64,000 nucleotides of DNA, taken from positions 116,031-180,030 of the IMG/VR virus record IMGVR_UViG_3300042549_009448. One strand, written 5' to 3'. The stretch comes from a virus. Shown here piece after piece: positions 1-6,467 of the stretch. The notes under the pieces are model-generated. The model had not been told where the DNA came from. It did not search any database and saw nothing but the letters and a program-made list of their open reading frames with translations. Each line of letters starts with the position of its first letter. Position 1 is the first letter of the stretch. The position numbers and the translations under genes are program-made.

Positions 1-296
1 GTTCCGCCTGAGAAAAGCTCTTCTGGCGTTCTAGGATGGTCATCATCCCAAAAATCTTCTTTTAGATCATCATATATTCTCTGCTTATCCCATGAGCTTG
101 CTTCCCAAAGAATATCATCAATATCGACATAGGTCGAGCCTTCAATATTGCTTGGCGGATATTCGCCATCTGGAATTGAAGTATCAAAAGCCTCTTTCAT
201 ATCCTCCTTTAGATACTCAACGAGTTTTCGCTTTTCGTTTAGGTTCAGATCGTCAACCAACTCGGTGACATCGACTGTGACTCTTATGTCTGACAT
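1..296 (-). CDS. Hypothetical acidic protein, cut by window edge
   Basis: An open frame starts at the ATG complementary to 294-296 (MSDIRVTVDVTELVDDLN) and runs off position 1 without a stop, so the C-terminus is missing. It is rich in Asp and Glu (for example EDFWDDDHP). No domain is recognised. A TATAATA-type box lies 17-29 bases upstream. Confidence 0.75.
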   Translation of the reverse strand, partial: MSDIRVTVDVTELVDDLNLNEKRKLVEYLKEDMKEAFDTSIPDGEYPPSNIEGSTYVDIDDILWEASSWDKQRIYDDLKEDFWDDDHPRTPEELFSGG

Positions 297-312
297 GATA
301 TTACTATTTTAG

Positions 313-325
313 ATTATTATACTCA
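313..325 (-). promoter_or_regulatory. TATAATA-type promoter-like box
   Basis: On the minus strand this reads GAGTATAATAATC, 17 bases before the start of the gene ending at the window edge. The same (T/G)(A/G)GTATAATA core recurs upstream of several small or metabolic genes here. Recurrence is the only evidence; no transcription start is known. Confidence 0.4.
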
Positions 326-337
326 ATAAAAATAAAA

Positions 338-357
338 AAGTCCCCGATTGGGGACTT
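338..357 (-). terminator. Rho-independent terminator
   Basis: A GTCCCC/GGGGAC stem with a four-base loop is followed on the minus strand by a T-run. It lies just downstream of the coiled-coil membrane protein at 382-786 and separates it from the next gene. Confidence 0.8.
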
Positions 358-381
358 AGTTAAAAATAATGATTGTAAAAA

Positions 382-786
382 TTAGTTTTCCACAGATTTA
401 AAGAATATGCTAACCAATATGCCGGCAACTGCGGTGAACAGAATCCACAGAATTTTGGTAACCGTGCTCTTCCATGACATTAGTTCCTTATGTTCGTCAA
501 TGATACCCTGAAAAGATTTCTCAGAGTCTTCCTTTTTTTTACGAAATTCGGTGTTCTTATTGACTCGAACAACGATTCCGTCTTCTGGATCTAATAGCTG
601 CTTTTTGATGAGTCTTAGATCTTCATGCATGTCCTCTTGAGCGGACTCAATATTCTCGATCTTATCTTGTATTGACTTGATCTCGCCGTTTGGCATCTTG
701 TCCCTGATCACGTCAAGGGCATCTAAAATATCATTCATCATAGAGTCAATATCATGATTGACTTCTCTGCGTCTTCCGCTACTCAT
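382..786 (-). CDS. Coiled-coil protein with C-terminal membrane anchor
   Basis: 134 residues. Residues 15-100 are highly charged and heptad-like (coiled coil), followed by one hydrophobic segment, about residues 110-130 (ILWILFTAVAGILVSIFF). The organisation resembles XhlA-type and other holin-associated phage proteins, but no specific signature was seen, so a lysis role is only possible. A strong terminator follows directly. It probably shares a transcript with the leader-bearing gene 10 bases upstream. Confidence 0.8.
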   Translation of the reverse strand: MSSGRRREVNHDIDSMMNDILDALDVIRDKMPNGEIKSIQDKIENIESAQEDMHEDLRLIKKQLLDPEDGIVVRVNKNTEFRKKKEDSEKSFQGIIDEHKELMSWKSTVTKILWILFTAVAGILVSIFFKSVEN

Positions 787-795
787 TTGGGAAAA

Positions 796-1104
796 TTAGT
801 CTTTTTTAGGCTCGTCATCCATCATGACGTTTGCATCAACTACAGGGGCATCAGCTTCTCCGGTTTCATCGTCTGTCATGTGAACTGCTGAATCAGTCTC
901 AGGCTCATCGCTAATTGGCTCTTGTGCTGGAACAGGCATATCGTCTCCAACCGGTTCAGACATGGTTGGTTCTTCTACTGGAGTAGGAAATTCGTCGTGC
1001 ATTGGCTCAAATTCAGTCGCTGGCATTTCTGTGCCAACTTGACCTTGCACATTATGCTTCACGAACTCTTGAAAGCTTAAGATTGTATTGGTATTAGTCT
1101 CCAT
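796..1104 (-). CDS. Acidic low-complexity protein with capsid-targeting-like leader
   Basis: 102 residues. The N-terminus (TILSFQEFVKHN) resembles the capsid-targeting sequence of T4 internal proteins (M-K-x-Y-Q-E-F-I-x-E). The rest is very acidic and repetitive (PVEEPTMSEPV, PVPAQEPISDEPE). An ATAAATAA box lies 21 bases upstream of the ATG. Probably a small virion-internal protein; no enzymatic domain. Confidence 0.75.
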   Translation of the reverse strand: METNTNTILSFQEFVKHNVQGQVGTEMPATEFEPMHDEFPTPVEEPTMSEPVGDDMPVPAQEPISDEPETDSAVHMTDDETGEADAPVVDANVMMDDEPKKD

Positions 1105-1124
1105 TTTAGTGAAATAATTTGAAT

Positions 1125-1132
1125 TTATTTAT
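1125..1132 (-). promoter_or_regulatory. T4-late-like promoter box ATAAATAA
   Basis: Minus strand reads GATAAATAAA, 21 bases before the ATG at 1104. One of about a dozen such boxes, nearly all before leader-bearing or virion genes, matching the T4 late -10 consensus TATAAATA. Confidence 0.5.
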
Positions 1133-1153
1133 CTGGGGTATCGGAACAATTTG

Positions 1154-1169
1154 AGCCTCGCTCTAGGCT
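1154..1169 (-). terminator. Weak hairpin after zinc-ribbon protein
   Basis: An AGCCT/AGGCT stem immediately downstream of the gene at 1175-1963. The following minus-strand sequence is only moderately T-rich, so terminator function is uncertain. Confidence 0.35.
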
Positions 1170-1174
1170 AATTG

Positions 1175-1963
1175 TTATTCTGAGGCTGAGGTTCCGCAAT
1201 TAGGACAGAACTTCCAGCTTGATTTTTTGTGACGCGTGCCACAGCCTGTGCAGTAAGAGCGGATTTCTCCAATCTCGACCGGTTTTTTGCTCTCAGGTAG
1301 AATCTGCCACTTAACTGTTGTGCAGCTCCATGGATTGTATTGACCGTCTGTGTATTCAAAGTTTTGACTAGAGCTTTCGCCTTTTTCAATTCGACCGGTC
1401 TCCATCGAAGCCGGTATTCCAGCTGGGCCCTGTGGACCTAATGAACTTGCGCAGTAAAATGCATTAGCTGAACCTCCAATATTAGAAGTTAGAGTATGGC
1501 CTGGCCACTGGTGGGTCGTGTACGTAAATGGCTGCTGCCATAAATTCGAACCTGAGGTGCAGTTTAACCAATAAGAAACTTCATCATAGAAGTGCACTTC
1601 GACCTTGCCGTTATCAGCGATTGCTTGAACAGTTCCAGTTGACGTATCAACGTCGTAAGTTTCAAACTTGAATTTTTTGGCAACATCCATGAATCTTTCA
1701 AGATAGACTCTCTGGCCCGGTCTCACGATAATTCCTGCATTCGATAATAGTTTCCCATTTATCCAGATTTTTGCAAGAACTGGTGTTGTTTTTGGATTGT
1801 GCAGTTCAATTTCAAAATGTGAACTGTCTTTTAGATAGACTGACTGACCGTAAGTCTTTAGTCTTCCTCTGCCCTTTGTGATGTGAGCAGTGGGTTGGGG
1901 TTGACTGGAAAAAGTATTAAATACTGCAGTCGAACCACCGGTTGTGATTGTTTGTTGGTACAT
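1175..1963 (-). CDS. Zinc-ribbon protein of unknown function, possibly structural
   Basis: 262 residues. The C-terminal 30 residues carry two CxxC knuckles (CTGCG and CPNCG, about residues 238 and 253), a zinc ribbon. Residues 20-130 are predicted beta-rich and contain LHNPKTTPVLAKIWINGK and PGQRVYLERFMD. A collagen-like GPQGPAG lies near residue 175. No signal peptide or membrane segment. Its place among virion-type genes suggests a structural role, which is inference. Confidence 0.8.
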   Translation of the reverse strand: MYQQTITTGGSTAVFNTFSSQPQPTAHITKGRGRLKTYGQSVYLKDSSHFEIELHNPKTTPVLAKIWINGKLLSNAGIIVRPGQRVYLERFMDVAKKFKFETYDVDTSTGTVQAIADNGKVEVHFYDEVSYWLNCTSGSNLWQQPFTYTTHQWPGHTLTSNIGGSANAFYCASSLGPQGPAGIPASMETGRIEKGESSSQNFEYTDGQYNPWSCTTVKWQILPESKKPVEIGEIRSYCTGCGTRHKKSSWKFCPNCGTSASE

Positions 1964-2096
1964 AGTAGTTATGTTATTTTTTGCTCATCTCATCGTAACC
2001 TTATGCGATTACTCAAGGGCTCGTAAACCCGAGACGAACAGAGCGAGGCTCTATGTTCCAGTTATGATTATATAATACTCTTGAGTATTGAAAAGT

Positions 2097-3008
2097 TTAG
2101 GTGAATTTAATGGCAAATTCTCCACCGCGTTTATCATAGTCTACGAATAGTGAATCTGCTACTTTTTTATCAACGAGGCCGTCTCCATCTTTACCTGGAG
2201 TCTTTACTTGATCTCCAGGTTTCAGAGTTTTTGGAACCTTACGACCGTCCGGTAATTGAACTAACACTTTCACAAATCCATCAGCTCTAGCACTCGTTCG
2301 GTTCATGACCTCAACTATCTCAACCGGTACGAAATCGCGCATGAAAGGAATCCATACTGATATTATTCTACCGGGTGAAAGAGTATACTCGCTTTCGACT
2401 TTAGCGATCTTTTTAAAATTGGCACTCGCCTTTTCTAATTTTTCGACAGTACCGTCTTCCTTAACTGAGATTAGTAGTTTTGAACTCTCATGCTCAATAA
2501 CTTGAGTGTCTACCGTCCTTCCGAATTTTCTTATGTGATGATCGTTTGAATTCTTAGCGAGTTCTTCATGAGACACCGAAGTTGGGAAAACTTTTAGCGT
2601 TACAGCCTCATTATGATTTATATAGCCGACTATCATTTCGCCATGATATATCTTTATAATTTCCCTTTGTGTCTTTGGGTCAATGTCTACTGACTCAACC
2701 GACATTTTAACCGGAGCTTCAAACTTTCCAATCTTAATGATTGGAATCAACATTATGTCAGCAACGTGCCTATTAGCAAAATCATTTCTTTGTATAACTC
2801 TAACCTTACTTTCAAACTCTTGTCTAATTAGATCAGCTATTTTTGGTTGAACTTCTATTGTAGAAATTCCATTTTCTCTTAATAAAGTAAGCGTCTTGTC
2901 AGATAAGGTAACAATCAACGAATTCATGATTCTTTGACGGGTCCGATCCTCGAAGTGTTGTTTTAATGCAGCTTCATTAACGAATTCAGTAAAATCTAAT
3001 AATTTCAA
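2097..3008 (-). CDS. Predicted virion-internal protein with capsid-targeting-like leader
   Basis: 303 residues. It begins MKLLDFTEFVNEA, a near-ideal T4-type capsid-targeting leader with a possible cleavage after FVNE. Residues 15-120 are mixed alpha/beta. Residues 215-280 resemble small beta-barrel (KOW/SH3-like) sequence (GRIISVWIPFMRDFVPVEIV). No catalytic motif recognised. A TATAAATA box lies 22 bases upstream of the start, so late expression is likely. The 88 bases between the upstream zinc-ribbon gene and this stop contain no gene. Confidence 0.85.
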   Translation of the reverse strand: MKLLDFTEFVNEAALKQHFEDRTRQRIMNSLIVTLSDKTLTLLRENGISTIEVQPKIADLIRQEFESKVRVIQRNDFANRHVADIMLIPIIKIGKFEAPVKMSVESVDIDPKTQREIIKIYHGEMIVGYINHNEAVTLKVFPTSVSHEELAKNSNDHHIRKFGRTVDTQVIEHESSKLLISVKEDGTVEKLEKASANFKKIAKVESEYTLSPGRIISVWIPFMRDFVPVEIVEVMNRTSARADGFVKVLVQLPDGRKVPKTLKPGDQVKTPGKDGDGLVDKKVADSLFVDYDKRGGEFAIKFT

Positions 3009-3029
3009 AATTGATAATCTCTTTAAAAC

Positions 3030-3037
3030 TATTTATA
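3030..3037 (-). promoter_or_regulatory. T4-late-like promoter TATAAATA
   Basis: The minus strand reads TATAAATA exactly, 22 bases upstream of the ATG at 3008. This is the clearest match in the window to the T4 late -10 consensus. Confidence 0.55.
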
Positions 3038-3132
3038 TTCGATAAGTTTTCATCGAGTTTCAGTTTTCATCGCGAATGACCCTACTTTAGATGTTTTCAT
3101 TTATTTTGTGTATGTTCTTCATAATCTTTGTT

Positions 3133-3360
3133 TTATAACCATTTCGGTGGTTCGTTTTTAAATATTTTAGTGTTTTGAAAAAACTTTTGGATTAAAAATA
3201 CTATTAATACAACAATACCAATCACTACAGATACCCAGCTAAAAATAGACATAAATAATCTAAATCCAACACTTTCCCAATCATGTGTTGCATCTAATAA
3301 TTTCCGACCATAATAAGAAACTATAAATCCTGCAATGTAAATTAAAATGTATGTGCTCAT
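3133..3360 (-). CDS. Small membrane protein
   Basis: 75 residues with two hydrophobic segments (about 2-16 and 35-58) separated by a charged loop (YGRKLLDATHDW). No family recognised. It starts a block of small AT-rich genes of accessory character that runs to 6.3 kb. Confidence 0.7.
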   Translation of the reverse strand: MSTYILIYIAGFIVSYYGRKLLDATHDWESVGFRLFMSIFSWVSVVIGIVVLIVFLIQKFFQNTKIFKNEPPKWL

Positions 3361-3370
3361 ATGTTTTATT

Positions 3371-3742
3371 TTAAATTTTTACATCCTGAACCGCTCGAAC
3401 ATAGGTTGGGTAGTTCTTGCTGTCGTAGTCCTGATCGCCATTGGCAAAGAGCTGACTCCAGGCGAAGTAGCTACTGCCCTCACTAGAACTCCAATAGTAG
3501 GCAGCGGCAAAACCCCCAATACTCTCTTTATTGAGCCATATAAGATGCAATTCTTCTTTTGTAGGTAATCTCCATCCTTCACCCAAATCTTCACATACTT
3601 TTTTCGCATCTTCCCAATTATGTTGACCCAAATCTTTAGGGTACACTTCAAACTTTAGATGTTGTTCTAAGATTATTGGCTTAGATTGTTTTTCAATAGG
3701 AGTTAAGTTGTAATCTACCCCATCAAGTGTTATTGTTTTCAT
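3371..3742 (-). CDS. Lcl/DUF1566-like C-type-lectin-fold protein, candidate diversified binder
   Basis: 123 residues. Residues 55-123 show the Lcl/DUF1566 pattern: WEDAKK, GWRLPTKEEL, YYWSSSE, AW..LFANG and YVRAV. This is a C-type-lectin-like fold common in Bacteroidota and phage binding proteins. The N-terminus (TLDGVDYNLTP) matches both ends of the cassette protein at 16291-16665. The 3' end is much more GC-rich than the start and is made of NNC codons (see separate feature). The stop overlaps no neighbour; the start overlaps the stop of the gene upstream by 4 bases. Confidence 0.85.
   Translation of the reverse strand: MKTITLDGVDYNLTPIEKQSKPIILEQHLKFEVYPKDLGQHNWEDAKKVCEDLGEGWRLPTKEELHLIWLNKESIGGFAAAYYWSSSEGSSYFAWSQLFANGDQDYDSKNYPTYVRAVQDVKI
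3390..3500 (-). other. Candidate DGR variable region (VR)
   Basis: Coding positions for about residues 82-118 of the lectin-like protein. The run includes GGC, AGC, TAC, TTC, CTC, GCC, GAC and AAC codons at the surface positions of the fold. These are the codons made by adenine mutagenesis of AAC in a diversity-generating retroelement template. GC content rises sharply against the AT-rich 5' half. No reverse transcriptase or template repeat is visible in this window. Confidence 0.5.
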
Positions 3743-4164
3743 TTGTTATTGTTTTTAACTATTTCTATTAACTTAATCAAACATTCAAGTTCTGCTTCTT
3801 CGTAGGTTTTATAAACTTTATATCCTTTAGATGGTAATTCATCATTCAACACTATAAAATTTTCTTGATTAATTTTATTATCATTAATCCCTCTAAAATG
3901 AACATAATACCCATTATAAAATTCTGAACTTCTACTCATCCAATCAATACTGTAGGATATATTATACTTCTCTCTAAACCATCTAAATGCTTGTTGGTAG
4001 AGTGGTGCTGATGCCCATCTCGAATCATCATTTCCTGTTCTATTATTTGATAAGTCTTCTATTAGTTCTTGGTTGCTGACATTGTAATACCCAAAACAAG
4101 GTTCATCAAATCCTAATTCTTTTAAAGCTAATGCTTGTTCGTAGGGTACAAATTCTCTTTTCAT
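3739..4164 (-). CDS. ELGFDEPCFGYY-family accessory protein
   Basis: 141 residues. It shares KELGFDEPCFGYY, SAPLYQQAFRWFREKY and YKTYEEAE.CL.KLIEIVK with the gene at 4410-4811, and more distantly with 4814-5173 (KKGFDEPCKLC, SAPTIAEVVMWIYDKYGI). I recognise this as a recurrent family of small phage and Bacteroidota proteins without known function. The three copies form a tandem, almost gapless block. Confidence 0.8.
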   Translation of the reverse strand: MKREFVPYEQALALKELGFDEPCFGYYNVSNQELIEDLSNNRTGNDDSRWASAPLYQQAFRWFREKYNISYSIDWMSRSSEFYNGYYVHFRGINDNKINQENFIVLNDELPSKGYKVYKTYEEAELECLIKLIEIVKNNNK

Positions 4165-4165
4165 A

Positions 4166-4408
4166 TTATTTTATATTTGTTAATGGATAAGCATTTAATA
4201 TTGAATCTCTGTTAATATAAGTAATATCTTCTTGTTCTCCTGACCAATCTGGTTCATATTCCATTTCTGCATTCTCACTAGCTAATTTTAAAGCTGCTTC
4301 CACATGCGTTTTAGCAAATTCAATCATTGCTCTTTCAATAATAGAATTAAGGTCATCATTATCTTTATCCATTTCTTCTAAAAATTCTTCTGCTGTTAAT
4401 ATGTTCAT
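4166..4408 (-). CDS. Hypothetical acidic protein
   Basis: 80 residues, acidic and mostly helical (EEFLEEMDKDNDDLNSIIE). It sits between two paralogues of the ELGFDEPCFGYY family with 1-base gaps on both sides, so it is probably co-translated. No domain recognised. Confidence 0.7.
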   Translation of the reverse strand: MNILTAEEFLEEMDKDNDDLNSIIERAMIEFAKTHVEAALKLASENAEMEYEPDWSGEQEDITYINRDSILNAYPLTNIK

Positions 4409-4409
4409 A

Positions 4410-4811
4410 TTATTTATTTTTTACTATTTTTATTAGTCTATCTAAACAAGCTTGTTCTGCTTCTTCGTAGGTTTTATATTCACACCAATCAAAAACATAT
4501 TTCTTACCATTTTCATTGTATTGGTATATTGTCCATTTATACCACATAAAATCTTCTGCTCGTTGTGTAATACCTTCCATCTCATATTTCTCTCTAAACC
4601 ATCTGAAACATTGTTGATAAAGTGGTGCTGAGATGGTAAACTTAGAACCAATGTTATAAAACTCATCAAGTGAATCATATTGTTTATCATCAGCAAATTT
4701 CCAATCTTTCCCATCAAGTGTGTAATAATATCCAAAACAAGGTTCATCAAATCCAAGTTCTTTCATATCAAAACTTGGTTGGTATGGTGCAAAATCTTTA
4801 TCTGTGTTCAT
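4410..4811 (-). CDS. ELGFDEPCFGYY-family accessory protein
   Basis: 133 residues, paralogue of 3739-4164: MKELGFDEPCFGYYY near the N-terminus, SAPLYQQCFRWFREKYE in the middle and YKTYEEAEQACLDRLIKIVK at the end. Function unknown. The long identical stretches point to recent duplication followed by divergence of the central segment. Confidence 0.8.
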   Translation of the reverse strand: MNTDKDFAPYQPSFDMKELGFDEPCFGYYYTLDGKDWKFADDKQYDSLDEFYNIGSKFTISAPLYQQCFRWFREKYEMEGITQRAEDFMWYKWTIYQYNENGKKYVFDWCEYKTYEEAEQACLDRLIKIVKNK

Positions 4812-4813
4812 TA

Positions 4814-5173
4814 TTAAATAAGTTTATTAAGTGTATATTCAATAGCTGCTAAGTATGCTTCTGTTGGTGATTCATATTTATGACCTTCCCACTTACCAAA
4901 TCTTTCATCACCTATTTCTTCTGCATAACATCTAAATAAGGTAGAATATCTTTCAGCATAAATCCAAATACCATATTTATCATATATCCACATTACTACT
5001 TCTGCTATAGTTGGTGCTGAATAATACGGATGTAAACTGTTTCTATGAATTGTGTCTCCACAATTAAATGGTAATGGCATTTCATCTCCCTCTTCTACAC
5101 ATAGTTTACAAGGTTCATCAAATCCTTTTTTTTCTAGCAACTTTGCTAATTTATAATTTACTGGTGTGTTCAT
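4814..5173 (-). CDS. Divergent ELGFDEPC-family accessory protein
   Basis: 119 residues. It keeps KKGFDEPC near the N-terminus, SAPTIAEVVMWIYDKYGIW in the middle and a final helix (SPTEAYLAAIEYTLNKLI) that corresponds to TYEEAE of its neighbours. Function unknown. Confidence 0.78.
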   Translation of the reverse strand: MNTPVNYKLAKLLEKKGFDEPCKLCVEEGDEMPLPFNCGDTIHRNSLHPYYSAPTIAEVVMWIYDKYGIWIYAERYSTLFRCYAEEIGDERFGKWEGHKYESPTEAYLAAIEYTLNKLI

Positions 5174-5179
5174 TATTAG

Positions 5180-5443
5180 TTATTTCTTTTTAAATTGTTC
5201 AAACCATTTATCCATATACTTTAAATATATACTGCCATATCCATCATCTTCAGTTATGTTTGAATTTCCTCCTGCAATAAAAGCTTTTCTCATATCTTCT
5301 TCACTATAACTTCTTTCTTGTTGCTCTTTAGCAAAAAGTACCATTAATTTTTTAACATTTAAGACATTAATTGATTCACCAACTGACATAATTCCAAAAT
5401 CCATAAGCATTTTATGTGCTGCTTTTTCAAGTGATTCTTCCAT
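5180..5443 (-). CDS. Hypothetical phage protein ending FEQFKKK
   Basis: 87 residues, largely helical, with SYSEEDMRKAFIAGG near residue 45 and the tail KWFEQFKKK. Proteins ending in EDM..AF.AG...W...FKK are common hypothetical proteins in Bacteroidota phages. The DNA for the tail recurs without the rest of the gene at 6115-6135 and 6297-6319, which suggests past duplication and deletion. Confidence 0.78.
   Translation of the reverse strand: MEESLEKAAHKMLMDFGIMSVGESINVLNVKKLMVLFAKEQQERSYSEEDMRKAFIAGGNSNITEDDGYGSIYLKYMDKWFEQFKKK
5183..5203. repeat. FEQFKK-tail dispersed repeat, copy 1
   Basis: About 20 bases encoding EQFKK plus the stop region of the gene at 5180-5443. Near-identical copies at 6115-6135 and 6297-6319 lie just upstream of other gene starts, where only the tail survives. 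Confidence 0.6.
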
Positions 5444-5534
5444 CTTATTTCTTTTTAAATTTTAACTTGCTTTAATGTAAATGAGGCACTGCTTGTAGCT
5501 GACAGTTATAAAAAATAAAATTAAAAATCAACAA

Positions 5535-5795
5535 CTAACCTGCATTTTTTGAAAGTTCCCACCATAAAACCAATATTGGTATGATAACAGGTGTAAATAC
5601 TACCCACCAACTTACAGATATTATAGTTGTTATTTTTAAAACCAAAAGTATTAGAAATATAATACCACACGGTCTGAAGAAAAAATAATCCCACTTGTCA
5701 GCATATTCCATATTTTTAATTTTACTTCTTATAACAGCAAGTATATTCAATTGCGGTTTCTGTTTTTTATCCGAGTTTTGTGCTTCTAATTTCAT
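5535..5795 (-). CDS. Small membrane protein
   Basis: 86 residues with a charged N-terminus and two membrane segments (about 44-58 GIIFLILLVLKITTIIS and 62-78 WWVVFTPVIIPILVLWW). No family recognised. The 90 bases separating it from the gene at lower coordinates hold no ORF. Confidence 0.7.
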   Translation of the reverse strand: MKLEAQNSDKKQKPQLNILAVIRSKIKNMEYADKWDYFFFRPCGIIFLILLVLKITTIISVSWWVVFTPVIIPILVLWWELSKNAG

Positions 5796-5817
5796 TTCTT
5801 CTTAATTTAAAGTTTTG

Positions 5818-6111
5818 TTATATGTAAGTCTTTGGATAAAATTCAACACAATACACTCTAAACTTGTCTGTATATGTTCCACCATTCCAATCATTACCAT
5901 TCTTACAACATTCATATTCATAATAACCTTCATAATCATCTGGATACTTTGTATTATGTGGAGTAAATCCTAAACATCTACCTGTATTTCTTTCATCAGC
6001 ACCGCAATATTCATCTAATGCTAATTTTAAATTATCAAACGAATCAGCTGATATGATTGGAAATCTATCTTCAAAATCACAAGCAAGATATGTTACTTTA
6101 ATGTGTGTCAT
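5818..6111 (-). CDS. Hypothetical cysteine-containing protein
   Basis: 97 residues from the preferred start MTHIKVTYLACDFEDRFP. A 9-residue longer frame (MFEQFKKIT) is only the duplicated tail of another gene read through, so I start at 6111. It has six cysteines (CGADERNTGRC, YECCKNG) and an aromatic C-terminus. No family recognised. Confidence 0.7.
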   Translation of the reverse strand: MTHIKVTYLACDFEDRFPIISADSFDNLKLALDEYCGADERNTGRCLGFTPHNTKYPDDYEGYYEYECCKNGNDWNGGTYTDKFRVYCVEFYPKTYI

Positions 6112-6114
6112 TGT

Positions 6115-6135
6115 TATTTTTTTAAATTGTTCAAA
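6115..6135. repeat. FEQFKK-tail dispersed repeat, copy 2
   Basis: The same short tail sequence as 5183-5203, here without a gene in front of it and directly before the start at 6111. Confidence 0.55.
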
Positions 6136-6140
6136 CAATA

Positions 6141-6293
6141 TTAATGTATTTTAGTGAATCTAAACCATCCTATAAGAAACATAAACAGCATTGGTACAGA
6201 AGGGCATTCTCTCATAATAGGATAACCATTGATACTACCTAATACTATTATACCTAACCAAAAGGGATAATACTTTAAAAACTTTTGCTTCAT
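6141..6293 (-). CDS. Small membrane protein
   Basis: 50 residues from MKQKFLKYYPFWLGIIV. A longer frame to 6413 would run through the tRNA-like sequence and the FEQFKK repeat, so it is rejected. Two hydrophobic segments. The leader before the ATG (TTTAAAAAGAAATAAG) is identical to that of the gene starting at 5443. Confidence 0.65.
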   Translation of the reverse strand: MKQKFLKYYPFWLGIIVLGSINGYPIMRECPSVPMLFMFLIGWFRFTKIH

Positions 6294-6296
6294 CTT

Positions 6297-6319
6297 ATTT
6301 CTTTTTAAATTGTTCAAAT
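6297..6319. repeat. FEQFKK-tail dispersed repeat, copy 3
   Basis: Third copy of the tail repeat, immediately upstream of the start at 6293 and followed by a TATTATACC box. Confidence 0.55.
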
Positions 6320-6335
6320 ATATTATACCAAAAAG

Positions 6336-6409
6336 CGGAAGATGCGGGACTCGAACCAACTCCGCCGATTTTGCAGACCTGCTAGCCTCCACGACCGACT
6401 TGACCAAAA
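6336..6409 (-). tRNA. Degenerate tRNA-Cys (GCA) or tRNA-like
   Basis: A T-arm with TTCGAGT, a D-arm AGTC/GGCT and an anticodon loop CTGCAAA (anticodon GCA) are present in order. The 3' acceptor strand ATCTTCC has no matching 5' strand (TTTTGGT is found), and the anticodon and T stems each have a mismatch. Probably a decayed tRNA-Cys. Confidence 0.45.
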
Positions 6410-6414
6410 ACAAA

Positions 6415-6442
6415 AAAGGCTTAAACGTTAGTCTAAGCCTTT
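6415..6442 (-). terminator. Rho-independent terminator
   Basis: AAAGGCTTA/TAAGCCTTT stem with a 10-base loop and a minus-strand T-run, 26 bases downstream of the VWA gene stop. It closes the three-gene AAA/metallopeptidase/VWA operon. Confidence 0.8.
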
Positions 6443-6467
6443 GGTTATATATGTTATTTACTTTATC

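Noticed and set aside
1964-2096. Possible RNA gene between zinc-ribbon and leader-bearing genes
   Set aside because: Short complementary patches (GGGCTC/GAGACG, GAGCGAGGCTC) do not form a consistent structure, and no T-loop is present.
3371-3742. Complete diversity-generating retroelement
   Set aside because: No reverse transcriptase or template repeat is visible in the window; only the variable-region-like end is supported.
6141-6413. 90-residue version of the small membrane protein
   Set aside because: The N-terminal part reads through the tRNA-like element and a repeat; the start at 6293 is preferred.
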